The notes beneath the pieces were generated by a model. That model worked only from the letters and a program-made list of their open reading frames with translations. It was not told where the DNA came from and ran no database searches. This document shows positions 11,812 to 21,329 of a stretch of 64,000 nt of DNA, piece by piece. The position numbers were made by a program, and so were the translations under genes. Position 1 is the stretch's first letter; every line of letters starts with the position of its first letter. Origin of the DNA: Linnemannia elongata (lineage: Eukaryota; Mortierellomycota; Mortierellomycetes; Mortierellales; Mortierellaceae). The DNA lies in NCBI GenBank assembly GCA_036320915.1, contig JAXBDG010000018.1:682001-746000 (forward strand), read 5' to 3'.

Positions 11812-12696
11812 CTAAACAATGGTAGAGCGCCAGTTACGGGCTCGCTCAAATCCATTCTTGTAGTTCTCATAGTCATCAAAGGTCTCATTGATTTCATCGG
11901 ACGAGTTCATGACAAAGGGACCGTACTGCTCAATAGGCTCCTTCAAGGGTTCACCAGCAATGAACACAAAGTGTGCATCCTCATCCTTGGTCTGGATCTT
12001 GACTGTTGTAGCACCATCCTTGGAGAAGATGAGAGTGTGGTGGGCCTTGCCCTCGAACTCCTTGTCGCCGATGAATGCGGTTCCCTTGAGAATGTAGAGG
12101 AATCCGGTGTATGTCGAGGGGATGGTCTGGGTGACGGTCTTGTTCTTGTCCATCTTGAAGTCGAGGTACATGGTGGGAGTGCGGGTGTAGACTTGAGACT
12201 TGACACCGTGAGACTCTCCTGCAATGACCTTGACGACAACACCTTCCTGGGGTGTAGCACGAGGGATCTGGCCGTCGAGGAGTTCCTGGTACTGAGGCTC
12301 ACACATCTTGTGCTCCTTGGGCAAGTTGATCCAGAGCTGGAGCCCATGAGCACGGGTCTGAGATTTGACAGGCATCTCCGAGTGAACAATACCACGACCG
12401 GCAGTCATCCACTGCAAGTCACCAGGTCCGATGGTTCCCTTGTGTCCTGCAAAGTCCTCGTGCTGGAACTGACCCTCGAGCATGTAGGTCACAGTTTCGA
12501 ATCCGCGGTGGGGGTGGTCAGGGAAGCCTCCGTTCTTGTCGACCGAGAACTCGTCGAGCATGAGGAAGGGGTCATGGTTACGGAGTTCGGGACGTCCGAT
12601 GGATCGACGGACACGGGCACCGGCTCCCTCGGATTGTTCTCTGGAGAGGACGGACTTTGTGATAGATCTGGAGAGGGGGGTTGTTGTAGAGGTCAT
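11812..12696 (-). CDS. Pirin family protein (cupin, metal-binding)
   Basis: Intronless frame of 294 residues, the usual pirin length. The N-terminal cupin has the family signature DHPHRGFETVTYMLEG at residues 60-75. Metal ligands by family comparison are H61, H63, H105 and E107 (the last two in GRGIVHSEMP). The C-terminal cupin half is also complete and ends NWRSTIV. Family members bind Fe and act as redox-sensitive nuclear cofactors or as quercetin 2,3-dioxygenases; which applies here is unknown. It is transcribed divergently from the giant NLR gene downstream, about 2 kb apart. Two degraded copies occur at equivalent places beside the other NLR units, so this is the only intact pirin in the window. 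A TATA box lies about 142 bases upstream of the start. Confidence 0.93.
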   Translation of the reverse strand: MTSTTTPLSRSITKSVLSREQSEGAGARVRRSIGRPELRNHDPFLMLDEFSVDKNGGFPDHPHRGFETVTYMLEGQFQHEDFAGHKGTIGPGDLQWMTAGRGIVHSEMPVKSQTRAHGLQLWINLPKEHKMCEPQYQELLDGQIPRATPQEGVVVKVIAGESHGVKSQVYTRTPTMYLDFKMDKNKTVTQTIPSTYTGFLYILKGTAFIGDKEFEGKAHHTLIFSKDGATTVKIQTKDEDAHFVFIAGEPLKEPIEQYGPFVMNSSDEINETFDDYENYKNGFERARNWRSTIV

Positions 12697-12837
12697 ATTG
12701 AGTTGTCTTGTTGTTGGTATAGCTGAAAGAAGAGGAGTTGTTGTGTGAATAGGAGTAAAGAAGACTGTTGTTGTAGTCGAGTGAAGATACTTTGCTTTTT
12801 GATGAGATGAAGAGGGAGTTGAGTTGAAAGTCGGTTG

Positions 12838-12845
12838 CTTTTATA
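12838..12845 (-). promoter_or_regulatory. TATA box of pirin
   Basis: TATAAAAG on the minus strand about 142 bases upstream of the pirin ATG. The same element, followed by GC(G/A)ACC-like sequence, recurs upstream of the degraded pirin copies near 21212-21220 and 31583-31590. This supports the promoter assignment. Confidence 0.6.
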
Positions 12846-12899
12846 CTTTTTTGTCCGCTCTCTTCCTTACCCTCCTTCAATTGCTATTTGGCCAATGAA

Positions 12900-14463
12900 A
12901 AAGTGGATAAGCAGGGTGGCTTAGAATTTTTATCCTGATTAAGCATTGGGCATGTCTGACCAAGAACAGGTCCCACAAACAGGTCCCTGTCATGTAAGAT
13001 ATTACAGTTGCCCAGATAATGAAGAGAAAGCAGGTCACCATTGACCATAGCACATTACGTGAGAAACAGCAGGCCCGAAAAACCAAAGAGGAGGTTCTAC
13101 TCTCTTCGTAGCAGAACGACATCACACAATAGGAACATGTTCATTCATGCCTCTTCTGTGTCGCGTTCGATAACTGTCGTCACTGATTGAATAAAAACTT
13201 ATTAGTTTCACCGTACTCAATCAGCGGCCAAGAAGACGCGTCCGCTCTATGGGCCATATACCTCCGTAACAACTTGAATAAAGCCAAGCTGCTGTCACCG
13301 AACTACATAATTCACACCCTGGCCATCCTTCAAGGGACCCATGGTTTAGAATTACTTAGTCTTTGCGTTCTCTGTTTATTTGAATAAAAGCAAACGAAAA
13401 ATCAAATAGCAATTTTCGCTACCGCAAGGGAAAAAAAAACGGCAGGATGCAGTGGGGCGCACGATGCATGGGTCACAGCCCTGGCAAAGGAGGTAGCCGA
13501 AAAGGCGAGTGGATAGAGCAAAATAGAAATAGTCTCAAGCTCGACTCTCTCTTCTCTCTCTTTTCTCTTTGGCCTACCCCCTGTCATCCTCCCCTCCACC
13601 ACTATCCGCAAACTCTCCACCACCGTCCCTCTCTCTCCTTGTTTTTCGCTACTTACACATCTGGATTAGACATTCAGCACGTTGAATCACTCTGTGCATT
13701 CACCTTGCAATTGTTCATTCACAACCTCGTAACTCCGTCACCAAAACCATCACCGACATCTGCCGAGAACACACCACAACACAAAAAAAAACCTTCGACC
13801 TAACGGATACCGGGGTAAGGCTATCTCAACAGGCTGTCAGGGGTTGATGGACATATGTGCCGCTGTATGAAGGAAGGAAAATAAGACTATACACAATGCT
13901 AATACACGATTGAAGCGTTTATAGATACTTTCTCCTTGCCAGAAATCACCCCTCGTCGTTTGCGATTCACTCAAAAAACAATAACCAGTGCCCCACTCGT
14001 CTTAGGTAAGGAAGAGAGCGTATGAAAAAGTCATGAGCTCAAGGAGACTCTTCAGCCGATTTTTTTGCTTGTTGACTTCGTGGTGATTAATCCATTCCGC
14101 CTTGGACATGCATATGCCTTCTAGTACAGGCCAACTCTTTTGCGGGCTACACAGCCGCAAACGGAAAACTAAAAACAAAGTCCAAAGAAATCGGCATCAA
14201 GTCCACACCCTGTAAGCGTGAGAGTGCAAACATAGGAAACGAAAAGTGCAATTTGACAGCCGTTCTTTAGTTAAACACGATTTAACCGATATCGTATCGA
14301 CACAGTCCAACAAGTCTTGCCAGCCAAACACAAGCTCGGTCATTCATCGGAGACTAAAGGAACAAAAAAAGAGCCTTTTTGCTGCTCTTTGGTAAGGAAG
14401 GCGAATGGTGCACGACACACTTTGCATATCTGCCATCTCGCTCCGAAACCGTTCCTAATGTTG
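12900..14463. other. Divergent spacer between pirin and NLR 1, duplicated in unit 2
   Basis: About 1.6 kb with clear nucleotide similarity to 23.2-24.75 kb. It holds no certain gene. One short plus-strand frame (about 13215-13387) is matched by a frame at about 23470-23640. Both contain a PNY(I/T) then LQG(T/A)H then CVLCLF pattern and both end at an AATAAA-type signal. This may be a decayed exon or a non-coding transcript end. Confidence 0.45.
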
Positions 14464-14482
14464 CATATATGTATATATATTT
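14464..14482 (+). promoter_or_regulatory. TATA-like element of NLR gene 1
   Basis: An alternating AT stretch (CATATATGTATATATAT) about 180 bases before the start codon. It is followed by a pyrimidine-rich leader and a leader intron. Confidence 0.4.
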
Positions 14483-14580
14483 GTCTGCAGCTTCGCACCC
14501 TCATACCAAGCATTCATCCACTGCTCCGCTTCTCCGCGACTCTTTACCAGCAACAAAGTCATTCTTCAACCCAACGCAAG

Positions 14581-14633
14581 GTAAAAGCACGTAATAATTA
14601 TTATGAGTGTTTTACTTCTATACGGTTCTCCAG
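14581..14633 (+). other. Predicted 5' UTR intron of NLR gene 1
   Basis: GTAAAAGCAC...CTCCAG, 53 bases. It is preceded by CAACGCAAG and ends 24 bases before the first in-frame ATG. An equivalent intron sits at the same place in the paralogue, after the shared string CCAACCCAAG, so it is conserved between copies. Confidence 0.55.
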
Positions 14634-14657
14634 ACAAACCAACGCCATTCGTACTTG

Positions 14658-17600
14658 ATGTTCGTAGCTGCAACCATGTCCTTCTCGCCATCCCAAGGCA
14701 ATTCGCCGCCTTCCTTACCCTCCTTGACGTCATTCGAGCATCCGGAAATAGCCATTGAAAGACTTCGTGTCCTTTCTCAGCCCAAGCATGCCCCATCACT
14801 TGAGGATGTGTCAAAATCGCATGACGTTCCGACTATCTGTCAAGGAATGACAGACAATCAGCTCGGGCCAGCGAACTTGTTGAGTTCCCTCGGTCATTGC
14901 ACCGCAAGGGATGATGCCACATATGATGGCCATGGACCAAGTGCCTTCAGCGATACCAGGTCTGTAACCTCGGACCGTTCGTCAACGTCTGGATTCAAGC
15001 AGCGATTGTCACGACTCTTCAAGGGAGACTTCAAAGTCAAAGAAAATGTTTCCACCTCGGGAGCGCCCGTAACGCTCGTTGCAACTAAGGGGAGCATACA
15101 ATCCACCGCGTCTGCACCTGATCGTAACGCCACGCCTGTCTCGTTGAACCTACACTCCCCAGCAGACCTTGTTGAAATGTCATCCACTATGCTCGATGTC
15201 CCAGCTACCCAGGCACGACCCAGCCCCGCTGCGAATGACTCAATTCGCATGGACGTCTTCCCCGAGAACATTGCCAAACCCACCTACAAGACCTACCTGC
15301 CCAAACCGCATGCTCGTATCGAGAAGACCCCGCAGCTTGTCTATTGCTGCAGTCTCCTCTCCAGGGCTCAGGAACCGTTGTCACCAACATCGGACAGCGA
15401 TTTCTCTCAGGATTCGCCTCTCGACGATGAGGAGAAAAGATGGGTTCAGCTCATTGACCCCATCTTGCAGGAGCGATATCGATGGCTCGTTGAGCAGCTG
15501 GTCAGAGCGTTTGCCGACAACCCGATCAAGGGATCTGATGTGGTTACCGAGATTGTTCTTGTTGGTCCCGTTCTCGACCGTAACACCTACCGCAGTCTGC
15601 TTTCCTGCTTTATCTCCAAGTTTGAGCAGACAAAAGCGTTGGATATCACCCTGCTCCAAGGTCTTGTACAGCTGGTCGAGAGTGCTTCCGCTGGATACCT
15701 TGTTGACGATGACCTGGTTAGGATCGCCACTGTTCTCTCCAAGGAGCCGTCGGTCACTCACATTGGCACGAGCAACCACCCCTTGCACCTGACTTTGTCA
15801 CTCGCTCGAATTCTCGATGTGATGGTGTCTGGCAAGGTCAGGGACCTGAACCGTGAGCGAAACCACCAGCCGATGATGCAGCTCCTGGAAGACCTGAAGG
15901 ACAGCGACAATGTTGTCCAGAGATACGAAGCCATTTACGCCTACCAGGCTCTCCAGTATGCACCTGATAATGAGACTCCGCTCCAAGTGCTGTGGAGATA
16001 TGCCAAGGTTGCAGCGGCAGGCGCAGGCGCAGTGTCAAGTGTTTTCAAGTTGGATCCAGAGGGGTTCCTCAAAGGCATCGAGAGTCTTCAAGAGATCGGC
16101 GCAGGAGTTGTGGGAGCAGTCAGCACTGGAATTGAGGTAGTCAAGACCCTTCGTGTGGGTGCTGGCGGGGTTGTCCGCGCATCAGAGAGCAAGTTCGATT
16201 TTATGAAGGAGCGATCCTGGTATCTTGCCCTACAAGGAACGGCTCTCTTTATTCGACAGGGACGACTTTCGGACTTTAATCTAGTGGTCATCCGGGCGCC
16301 TTGCCGCCACAACGCCAACTTTCAGTGGGGAATCTGTCGCCAGCTCGGAGAGATTGCAGTCGACCCGCTCTGGAATGCTCCTGTCCGTCAACAGGCCATC
16401 GACTTTCTAGGCGAGTTGTTCAGGAGTGGTACTGACTGGAAGCCGCATGTCGACGTCAAGCGATGGATCCTCACCATCCTCGTCCAGATCTCGGAGCTGT
16501 CGGATGCTTCTATCAAGGATCGCGCCGTGCCTTTGTTACTAAACCTAAAGAGGGGAGGCATTGCCGAGTTTCCTAGCTCTTACCCGCTGAACAGATGCCT
16601 CCTACTGCCAACAGGCTCTCCACTTCTAGCCGAGGTCCAAGAAATTGCCGAAGTCGAATATGACCTGCACGTTTTACGGTCAGTGAGGATTGCCGATTAC
16701 AAGCAGGCGGTATATATCGACCCCATGGCCAAACTCAGCCTCCAAGACACGGACGATGATCTGTTCCCACTCATGAGCAAGGTCAGAGACTTTCTTGCTG
16801 GTGACGCCCAGGTCATGCTTATTCTTGGCGACTCGGGGGCGGGCAAATCGACTTTCAATCGACACTTGGAGCACGAGCTCTGGCAGGAGTACAAAAAAGG
16901 AAGCCGCATCCCGCTTTTCGTCAACTTGCCAGCCCTCGAGCGACCAGAGAAGGATTTGGTTGCAGAGCAATTAAAGACCCACAACTTTCAGAAGGACCAG
17001 ATCCGTGAGCTGAAGCTGCACCGCCGCCAGTTCACATTAATCTGTGATGGATACGACGAGAGCCAGCTTACATCCAATCTTTATACCACCAACCTCTTCA
17101 ACCAGTATGGGCAGTGGGACGTCAAGTTGCTCATTACCTGTCGCACTCAGTACCTCGGACCGGACTATCGGGGTCAATTCGAGCCCAAGGCGGTAGACCG
17201 GTATGCTCGTGTCGCTAACGATCTTTTCCAGCAAGCCGTCATCGCCCCATTCACCAGAGAGCAGATCGAAGTCTATGTGGAGCATTATGTTCCTCTCAAG
17301 CCGCGCAACTGGGTCAAAAAGGACTACATGGATAAGTTAGACGCTATCCCCAACCTAATGGATCTAGTCAGGAACCCATTCCTGCTTACCCTGTCACTGG
17401 AGGCCCTTCCTACCGTCGTACAAGGGAAAAACGATCTCTCCAGGCTTCGGGTCACTCGCGCGGAACTGTACGACATCTTTGTGAGGCATTGGATGGCTGT
17501 CAACAAGAGCCGTCTAGAGGATCAAAGGCTGGACAGAGACAACTATATGGCATTCCAGGAGTTGAAGGAGGCCGGATTCGAGCAGAGTGGGGTAAAGTTC

Positions 17601-20207
17601 CAACAGGATCTGGCAACTGCGATCTTTGTACATCAGGGCGGCAGGCCCATCGTCGACTACATCGGCAAACACGACAACCTGTCTTGGAAAGACGACTTTT
17701 TCAGCACTGCCTGCGGGACGAGTCTTCTCCGTGAGGCCAGCCTTATTAGTCGAGCCGGCACGCTGTACCGCTTTGTCCATCGCTCCATCCTGGAGTATTT
17801 TTTCGCCTGTACCATCTCTGGGCCAGCCAAGGAGCACGATGAATTTAATCCGCCTGTCGATTCCGAAACCCCTGCCACCTCGCCTACTATCAGTGGACAT
17901 CCATTGTCTCAAAGGAGCCTTGTCGCAGAGCCCTCGATCATCCAGTTTCTGGCTGAGCGCGTGCAGCTGAACTTTGGGTTCAAGAACGAGCTTCTCGGTA
18001 TCATTGAACTGTCCAAGACCGACGACCAAGCAGCGCGAGCCGCTGCAAACGCCATCACGATCCTGGTCAGGGCAGGAGTGCAGTTCAACGGAGCCGATCT
18101 TCGTGGCATTCGAGTTCCTGGAGCGGACATATCTGGCGGCCACTTCGACTCAGCACAACTGCAGGAGGCTGACTTGACGGGTGTCATCTTTACCAAGAGC
18201 TGGATTCGTCAAGCGAATTTCACCAGAGCGCAAATGGAGAGGGTTCAGTTCGGAGAGATGCTGTACTTGAATGGGAGTGATGAGGTGTACTCATGCGCCT
18301 ATTCGCCTGACGGAACATCTTTCGCTGCAGGGCTAAGAGACGGCCGCATCAACATTTACGACATCGCAATGTGGGAAATGACTCGCACTTATGGAGGGCA
18401 TCGAGCGCGTATTAACAGCATCGCCTATTCGCCTACCAGCCCTAAACTCCTTTCAGGAAGCGACGACAACACAGTACGATTGTGGGACTGTGGGAGTGGG
18501 TCGTGCATTTTTGTTCTGGAGGGGCATGTCGACGAAGTGTTAACTGTGGCGTTTTCACCCACTGGCAAGCAGGTTGCTTCGGCTGGAAAGGACAAGACTG
18601 TGAGGCTATGGGATGTTCAGACAGGTGTCAATCTATTCAAATTGACCGGTCATACTGACTGTATTCGTTGCATTTCCTACTCACCCGATGGACGTACAAT
18701 TGTGTCTGTAGGCGACGATGGGATGATCCGGTTCTTTGGCACACAAACTGGAAAGCCACGAGACGTCAGAGAGAGTCAAATAGGGAGGATGAAAAGCGTC
18801 GCATTCTCTCCTGAAGGCTCAGCGATTGCCGTAGGGCATTTTAATGGAGAGTTGCTGCTCTATAATACAACTACCGGCAAGCCCACCTGGAATTTGAGGG
18901 CCCATGATGGAGCAGTCGTGAGTCTGGCCTTTTCGCCGAACAGCCAGTGGGTCGCCACGTGCGGTGACAATAACACGTTGAAGGTTTGGAGTGCAGTAAC
19001 GGGGTTGGTCCTTTCTGTCTTTACCGGCCATGGTTCTGCTGTCTGGCAAGTAGCCTTCTCGCCAAACGGACTCCAGCTTGCCTCTTGTAGCCTTGACTGC
19101 ACCATTCGACTTTGGGACGTAAGCTCGCTGGGGACAGGCGTGGAAGTGGAGGGCGGGTCCGACCCGTTGGAAAGCTTACTTTTCTCTCCAGACGGTCGAG
19201 CTCTAATCTGTGGTACCAGAACGGGAGCTGTGCGACAGTATGATGCAGTAACTGGAGAGTTTGGTCTAGCTACTGCTTATGGAGACAGTCCTATAGAGTG
19301 CCTCGCGATCTCCTCGGATAGTCTTCGAATTGCGTCAGTTGGAACGGACCGCAAATTCGTCACAGTGCGGAACATTGGAGCAAGTCAGGTCGACATTGTT
19401 TTGGGAGGTCACACAGATCAAGTGAACGCCGTAGCCTTTTCAGCCGACGGCCGCTGGATCGCCACGGGCAGCAACGACATGACAGTGCGACTTTGGGACG
19501 CTTGCTCAGGGACACTAGACCGCGTGCTTGAAGGCCATACCAGTTATGTTAATTGCCTGGTATTCTCGCCGAACAGTCATCGAATTTTGTCGGGAGGCGA
19601 GGATAGAACTATTCGAGCCTGGGATTTGGAAAGTGGTGGATGTACAGTCGTTTTGAATGCTAGAAGCTATAGAAATCGCTGGGCAATATCGGATTCATGT
19701 GATGGCTTAAAGGTTGCTTTTAAAACCTTCGACAGCCGTTGTGTTGAGCTTTGGGACGTGGGGAGAGGACATCACCAACAAACGCTGAAGCACGACGAAG
19801 AGGCTCAATGCTTTTCGTTTTCGTCCTGTGGCAAATGGATGGGTATAGGCTTGGCTCACTCGGTTCAGCTTTGGAGTTTCGTCATTGACAAGACAGCAGA
19901 AGGAGGAGAAGGTCGAGGAGAGTGGAAGTGTTTGATGATTATCCGAGACATCTTTGGAGAGGTCAACACCATCGCTTGGAAAACTGACCCTCTGGAGCTT
20001 AGCATCGGATGCGAGAATGGGTCCCTTCAAGTATGGAGACTTGTGGAGACGTTGACATCTTCGTCATATGAATGGTCGGTCCAGTTGGTTTGGAGCGCTG
20101 GAAATCGTATTCTAGTTGCCTCGGATGCTGTGTTTGCTGATGCAATTAGTCTCTCCTCAACCAATGAGCAGTTGCTCACTCATCGTTGCAAGGGTACTGC
20201 CGCCTGA
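14658..20207 (+). CDS. NACHT-pentapeptide-WD40 protein, NLR-like (copy 1)
   Basis: Single exon, 1,849 residues from ATG 14658. A second in-frame ATG six codons later (14676) is also conserved in copy 2, so either may be used. Order: Ser/Pro-rich N-terminus with a basic motif SGFKQRLSRLFKGD; alpha-helical ARM-like region (about 230-690) with a Gly/Ala-rich segment at about 450-510; NACHT NTPase with Walker A GDSGAGKS (724-731) and Walker B LICDGYDE (about 793-801); helical part ending RFVHRSILEYFFAC; pentapeptide-like A(D/N)L repeats (about 1140-1200); then about 14 WD40 blades (1208-1815), enough for two seven-bladed propellers. This is STAND/NLR architecture, as in fungal HET-D/HET-E-type incompatibility proteins. 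By analogy it is a cytosolic sensor in self/non-self recognition; the ligand and the N-terminal effector function are unknown. It is divergent from pirin and about 10 kb from a close paralogue. Confidence 0.92.
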   Translation: MFVAATMSFSPSQGNSPPSLPSLTSFEHPEIAIERLRVLSQPKHAPSLEDVSKSHDVPTICQGMTDNQLGPANLLSSLGHCTARDDATYDGHGPSAFSDTRSVTSDRSSTSGFKQRLSRLFKGDFKVKENVSTSGAPVTLVATKGSIQSTASAPDRNATPVSLNLHSPADLVEMSSTMLDVPATQARPSPAANDSIRMDVFPENIAKPTYKTYLPKPHARIEKTPQLVYCCSLLSRAQEPLSPTSDSDFSQDSPLDDEEKRWVQLIDPILQERYRWLVEQLVRAFADNPIKGSDVVTEIVLVGPVLDRNTYRSLLSCFISKFEQTKALDITLLQGLVQLVESASAGYLVDDDLVRIATVLSKEPSVTHIGTSNHPLHLTLSLARILDVMVSGKVRDLNRERNHQPMMQLLEDLKDSDNVVQRYEAIYAYQALQYAPDNETPLQVLWRYAKVAAAGAGAVSSVFKLDPEGFLKGIESLQEIGAGVVGAVSTGIEVVKTLRVGAGGVVRASESKFDFMKERSWYLALQGTALFIRQGRLSDFNLVVIRAPCRHNANFQWGICRQLGEIAVDPLWNAPVRQQAIDFLGELFRSGTDWKPHVDVKRWILTILVQISELSDASIKDRAVPLLLNLKRGGIAEFPSSYPLNRCLLLPTGSPLLAEVQEIAEVEYDLHVLRSVRIADYKQAVYIDPMAKLSLQDTDDDLFPLMSKVRDFLAGDAQVMLILGDSGAGKSTFNRHLEHELWQEYKKGSRIPLFVNLPALERPEKDLVAEQLKTHNFQKDQIRELKLHRRQFTLICDGYDESQLTSNLYTTNLFNQYGQWDVKLLITCRTQYLGPDYRGQFEPKAVDRYARVANDLFQQAVIAPFTREQIEVYVEHYVPLKPRNWVKKDYMDKLDAIPNLMDLVRNPFLLTLSLEALPTVVQGKNDLSRLRVTRAELYDIFVRHWMAVNKSRLEDQRLDRDNYMAFQELKEAGFEQSGVKFQQDLATAIFVHQGGRPIVDYIGKHDNLSWKDDFFSTACGTSLLREASLISRAGTLYRFVHRSILEYFFACTISGPAKEHDEFNPPVDSETPATSPTISGHPLSQRSLVAEPSIIQFLAERVQLNFGFKNELLGIIELSKTDDQAARAAANAITILVRAGVQFNGADLRGIRVPGADISGGHFDSAQLQEADLTGVIFTKSWIRQANFTRAQMERVQFGEMLYLNGSDEVYSCAYSPDGTSFAAGLRDGRINIYDIAMWEMTRTYGGHRARINSIAYSPTSPKLLSGSDDNTVRLWDCGSGSCIFVLEGHVDEVLTVAFSPTGKQVASAGKDKTVRLWDVQTGVNLFKLTGHTDCIRCISYSPDGRTIVSVGDDGMIRFFGTQTGKPRDVRESQIGRMKSVAFSPEGSAIAVGHFNGELLLYNTTTGKPTWNLRAHDGAVVSLAFSPNSQWVATCGDNNTLKVWSAVTGLVLSVFTGHGSAVWQVAFSPNGLQLASCSLDCTIRLWDVSSLGTGVEVEGGSDPLESLLFSPDGRALICGTRTGAVRQYDAVTGEFGLATAYGDSPIECLAISSDSLRIASVGTDRKFVTVRNIGASQVDIVLGGHTDQVNAVAFSADGRWIATGSNDMTVRLWDACSGTLDRVLEGHTSYVNCLVFSPNSHRILSGGEDRTIRAWDLESGGCTVVLNARSYRNRWAISDSCDGLKVAFKTFDSRCVELWDVGRGHHQQTLKHDEEAQCFSFSSCGKWMGIGLAHSVQLWSFVIDKTAEGGEGRGEWKCLMIIRDIFGEVNTIAWKTDPLELSIGCENGSLQVWRLVETLTSSSYEWSVQLVWSAGNRILVASDAVFADAISLSSTNEQLLTHRCKGTAA

Positions 20208-20469
20208 GCAGCATAGACTGCGTAGTCCATATTAAAATGATAATCATACAGAACAATATTGAGCGATGTTCGTTAGTAGACTTTCAATTGGCACTGATGG
20301 CGAATGGCGCGCCAATCAATAACAAATCCCATTTTCGTTTACTGAATACTGTGTATGTTTTTTATTCATAGTGTTGCTGATAGTTTTACTGATGGTGGTG
20401 CTGAGATACATTGTGATATAAGGAGTAATAAAGATCAGTGTACTGCTTTGAAGCACCGTCTGAGTCCAT

Positions 20470-21050
20470 CGTCCTTTCCCTTTCGAACCCATTCGCCCCA
20501 TTGCGATAATCCTAGTAAGTTTCATACACCTCACCCGGGTATTCATCACAAGCGGCCCAATCTGAGCCACGGGCTTCTCCAACAGCTCTCCCGCTATCAG
20601 TACGAAATGCGCTGCCTTATTCTTTGTCTAGATCCTGACGATGGTCGTATTATCCTCGGGGAAGAAAAGCGTACGATGCGCTTTGACTCCGTCTCGCTGC
20701 TCGGATCACCACTATATGCGGTACCACCGAGGACATAAATGAATCCATTCCATGTTGCCGGGAAGGTTTGGGTGACGGTTTGGTTCATCCACTGCAAGTC
20801 ATCGGGTCCAGTTCCCTTGCGACTTATAGTCCCCGTGCTGGACCTGTACCTCGAACATGTACGTCACAGTTTCGAAGCCGCTGTAAGGGTGGTCGGGGAA
20901 GCCGCCGCTCTTGTCGACAGGGAACTCGTCGAGCATGAGGAAAGGGTCGTGGCTATGGAGTTCGGGACGTCCGATGGATCGACGGACACGGGTGCCGACT
21001 CACTCGGGTTGTATTTTGGAGAGGACGGACTATGTGAAGGAGCGGGGAAA
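20470..21050 (-). pseudogene. Degraded pirin copy in unit 2
   Basis: The minus strand retains pirin-like blocks. One is TVTQTFPATWNGFIYVLGGTA near 20720-20790, matching the C-terminal cupin of the intact gene. Another is a block equivalent to PVAQIGPLVMN near 20550-20580. The DNA at 20790-21000 aligns with the N-terminal cupin region of 12405-12625. About 275 bases in the middle (the metal-binding His/Glu of the first cupin through the linker) are deleted, and the frames no longer join. The promoter with its TATA is still recognisable at about 21212. It sits downstream of NLR 1, in the same place as the pirin of unit 1 relative to NLR 1, but belonging to unit 2. Confidence 0.8.
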
Positions 21051-21329
21051 GGAGGGTTTATGTAGCAGCCCTGTTTTTTTGTTGTCTTTTTTTGTTGAAT
21101 AAGGAAGAATAGTTGTGTATGAGAGTAATGAAAATGACTGATGTTGCAGTTGAGTAAAGAGTGAAGATGTTGTTTTTGTCGAGATGAAGAAGGGAATGCT
21201 GAGGGTCGGTCGCTTTTATAATTCTTTACGCTCTTGACTTCTCCCTTCCTCTCCTGTTCTCCTCTCTCTCCTTCTCCCTTGATCAATTGATCTTGCCAAT
21301 GAAACTTTGAAAAGCGGGTGGCTTAGAAA

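Larger units (their letters stand above)
11790..20210. repeat. Segmental duplication unit 1: pirin(-), spacer, NLR(+)
   Basis: The complete version of a unit present three times in tandem. It contains an intact pirin gene, a spacer of about 1.9 kb and an intact NACHT-WD40 gene. The spacer contains landmark strings that recur near 23400 and 31905 (GTCGCGTTCGATA-type) and around 23520-23640. The later copies lie at about 20.4-30.5 and 30.65-31.93 kb. Confidence 0.85.

Noticed and set aside
11794..12726. Plus-strand open frame of 310 codons over pirin
   Set aside because: It mirrors the pirin gene; the minus strand carries the complete pirin family signature.
13160..13180. GTTCGA-type strings suggestive of a tRNA T-arm (also near 23405 and 31910)
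   Set aside because: No acceptor stem, D-arm or anticodon arm can be drawn around them. They are landmarks of the segmental duplication.
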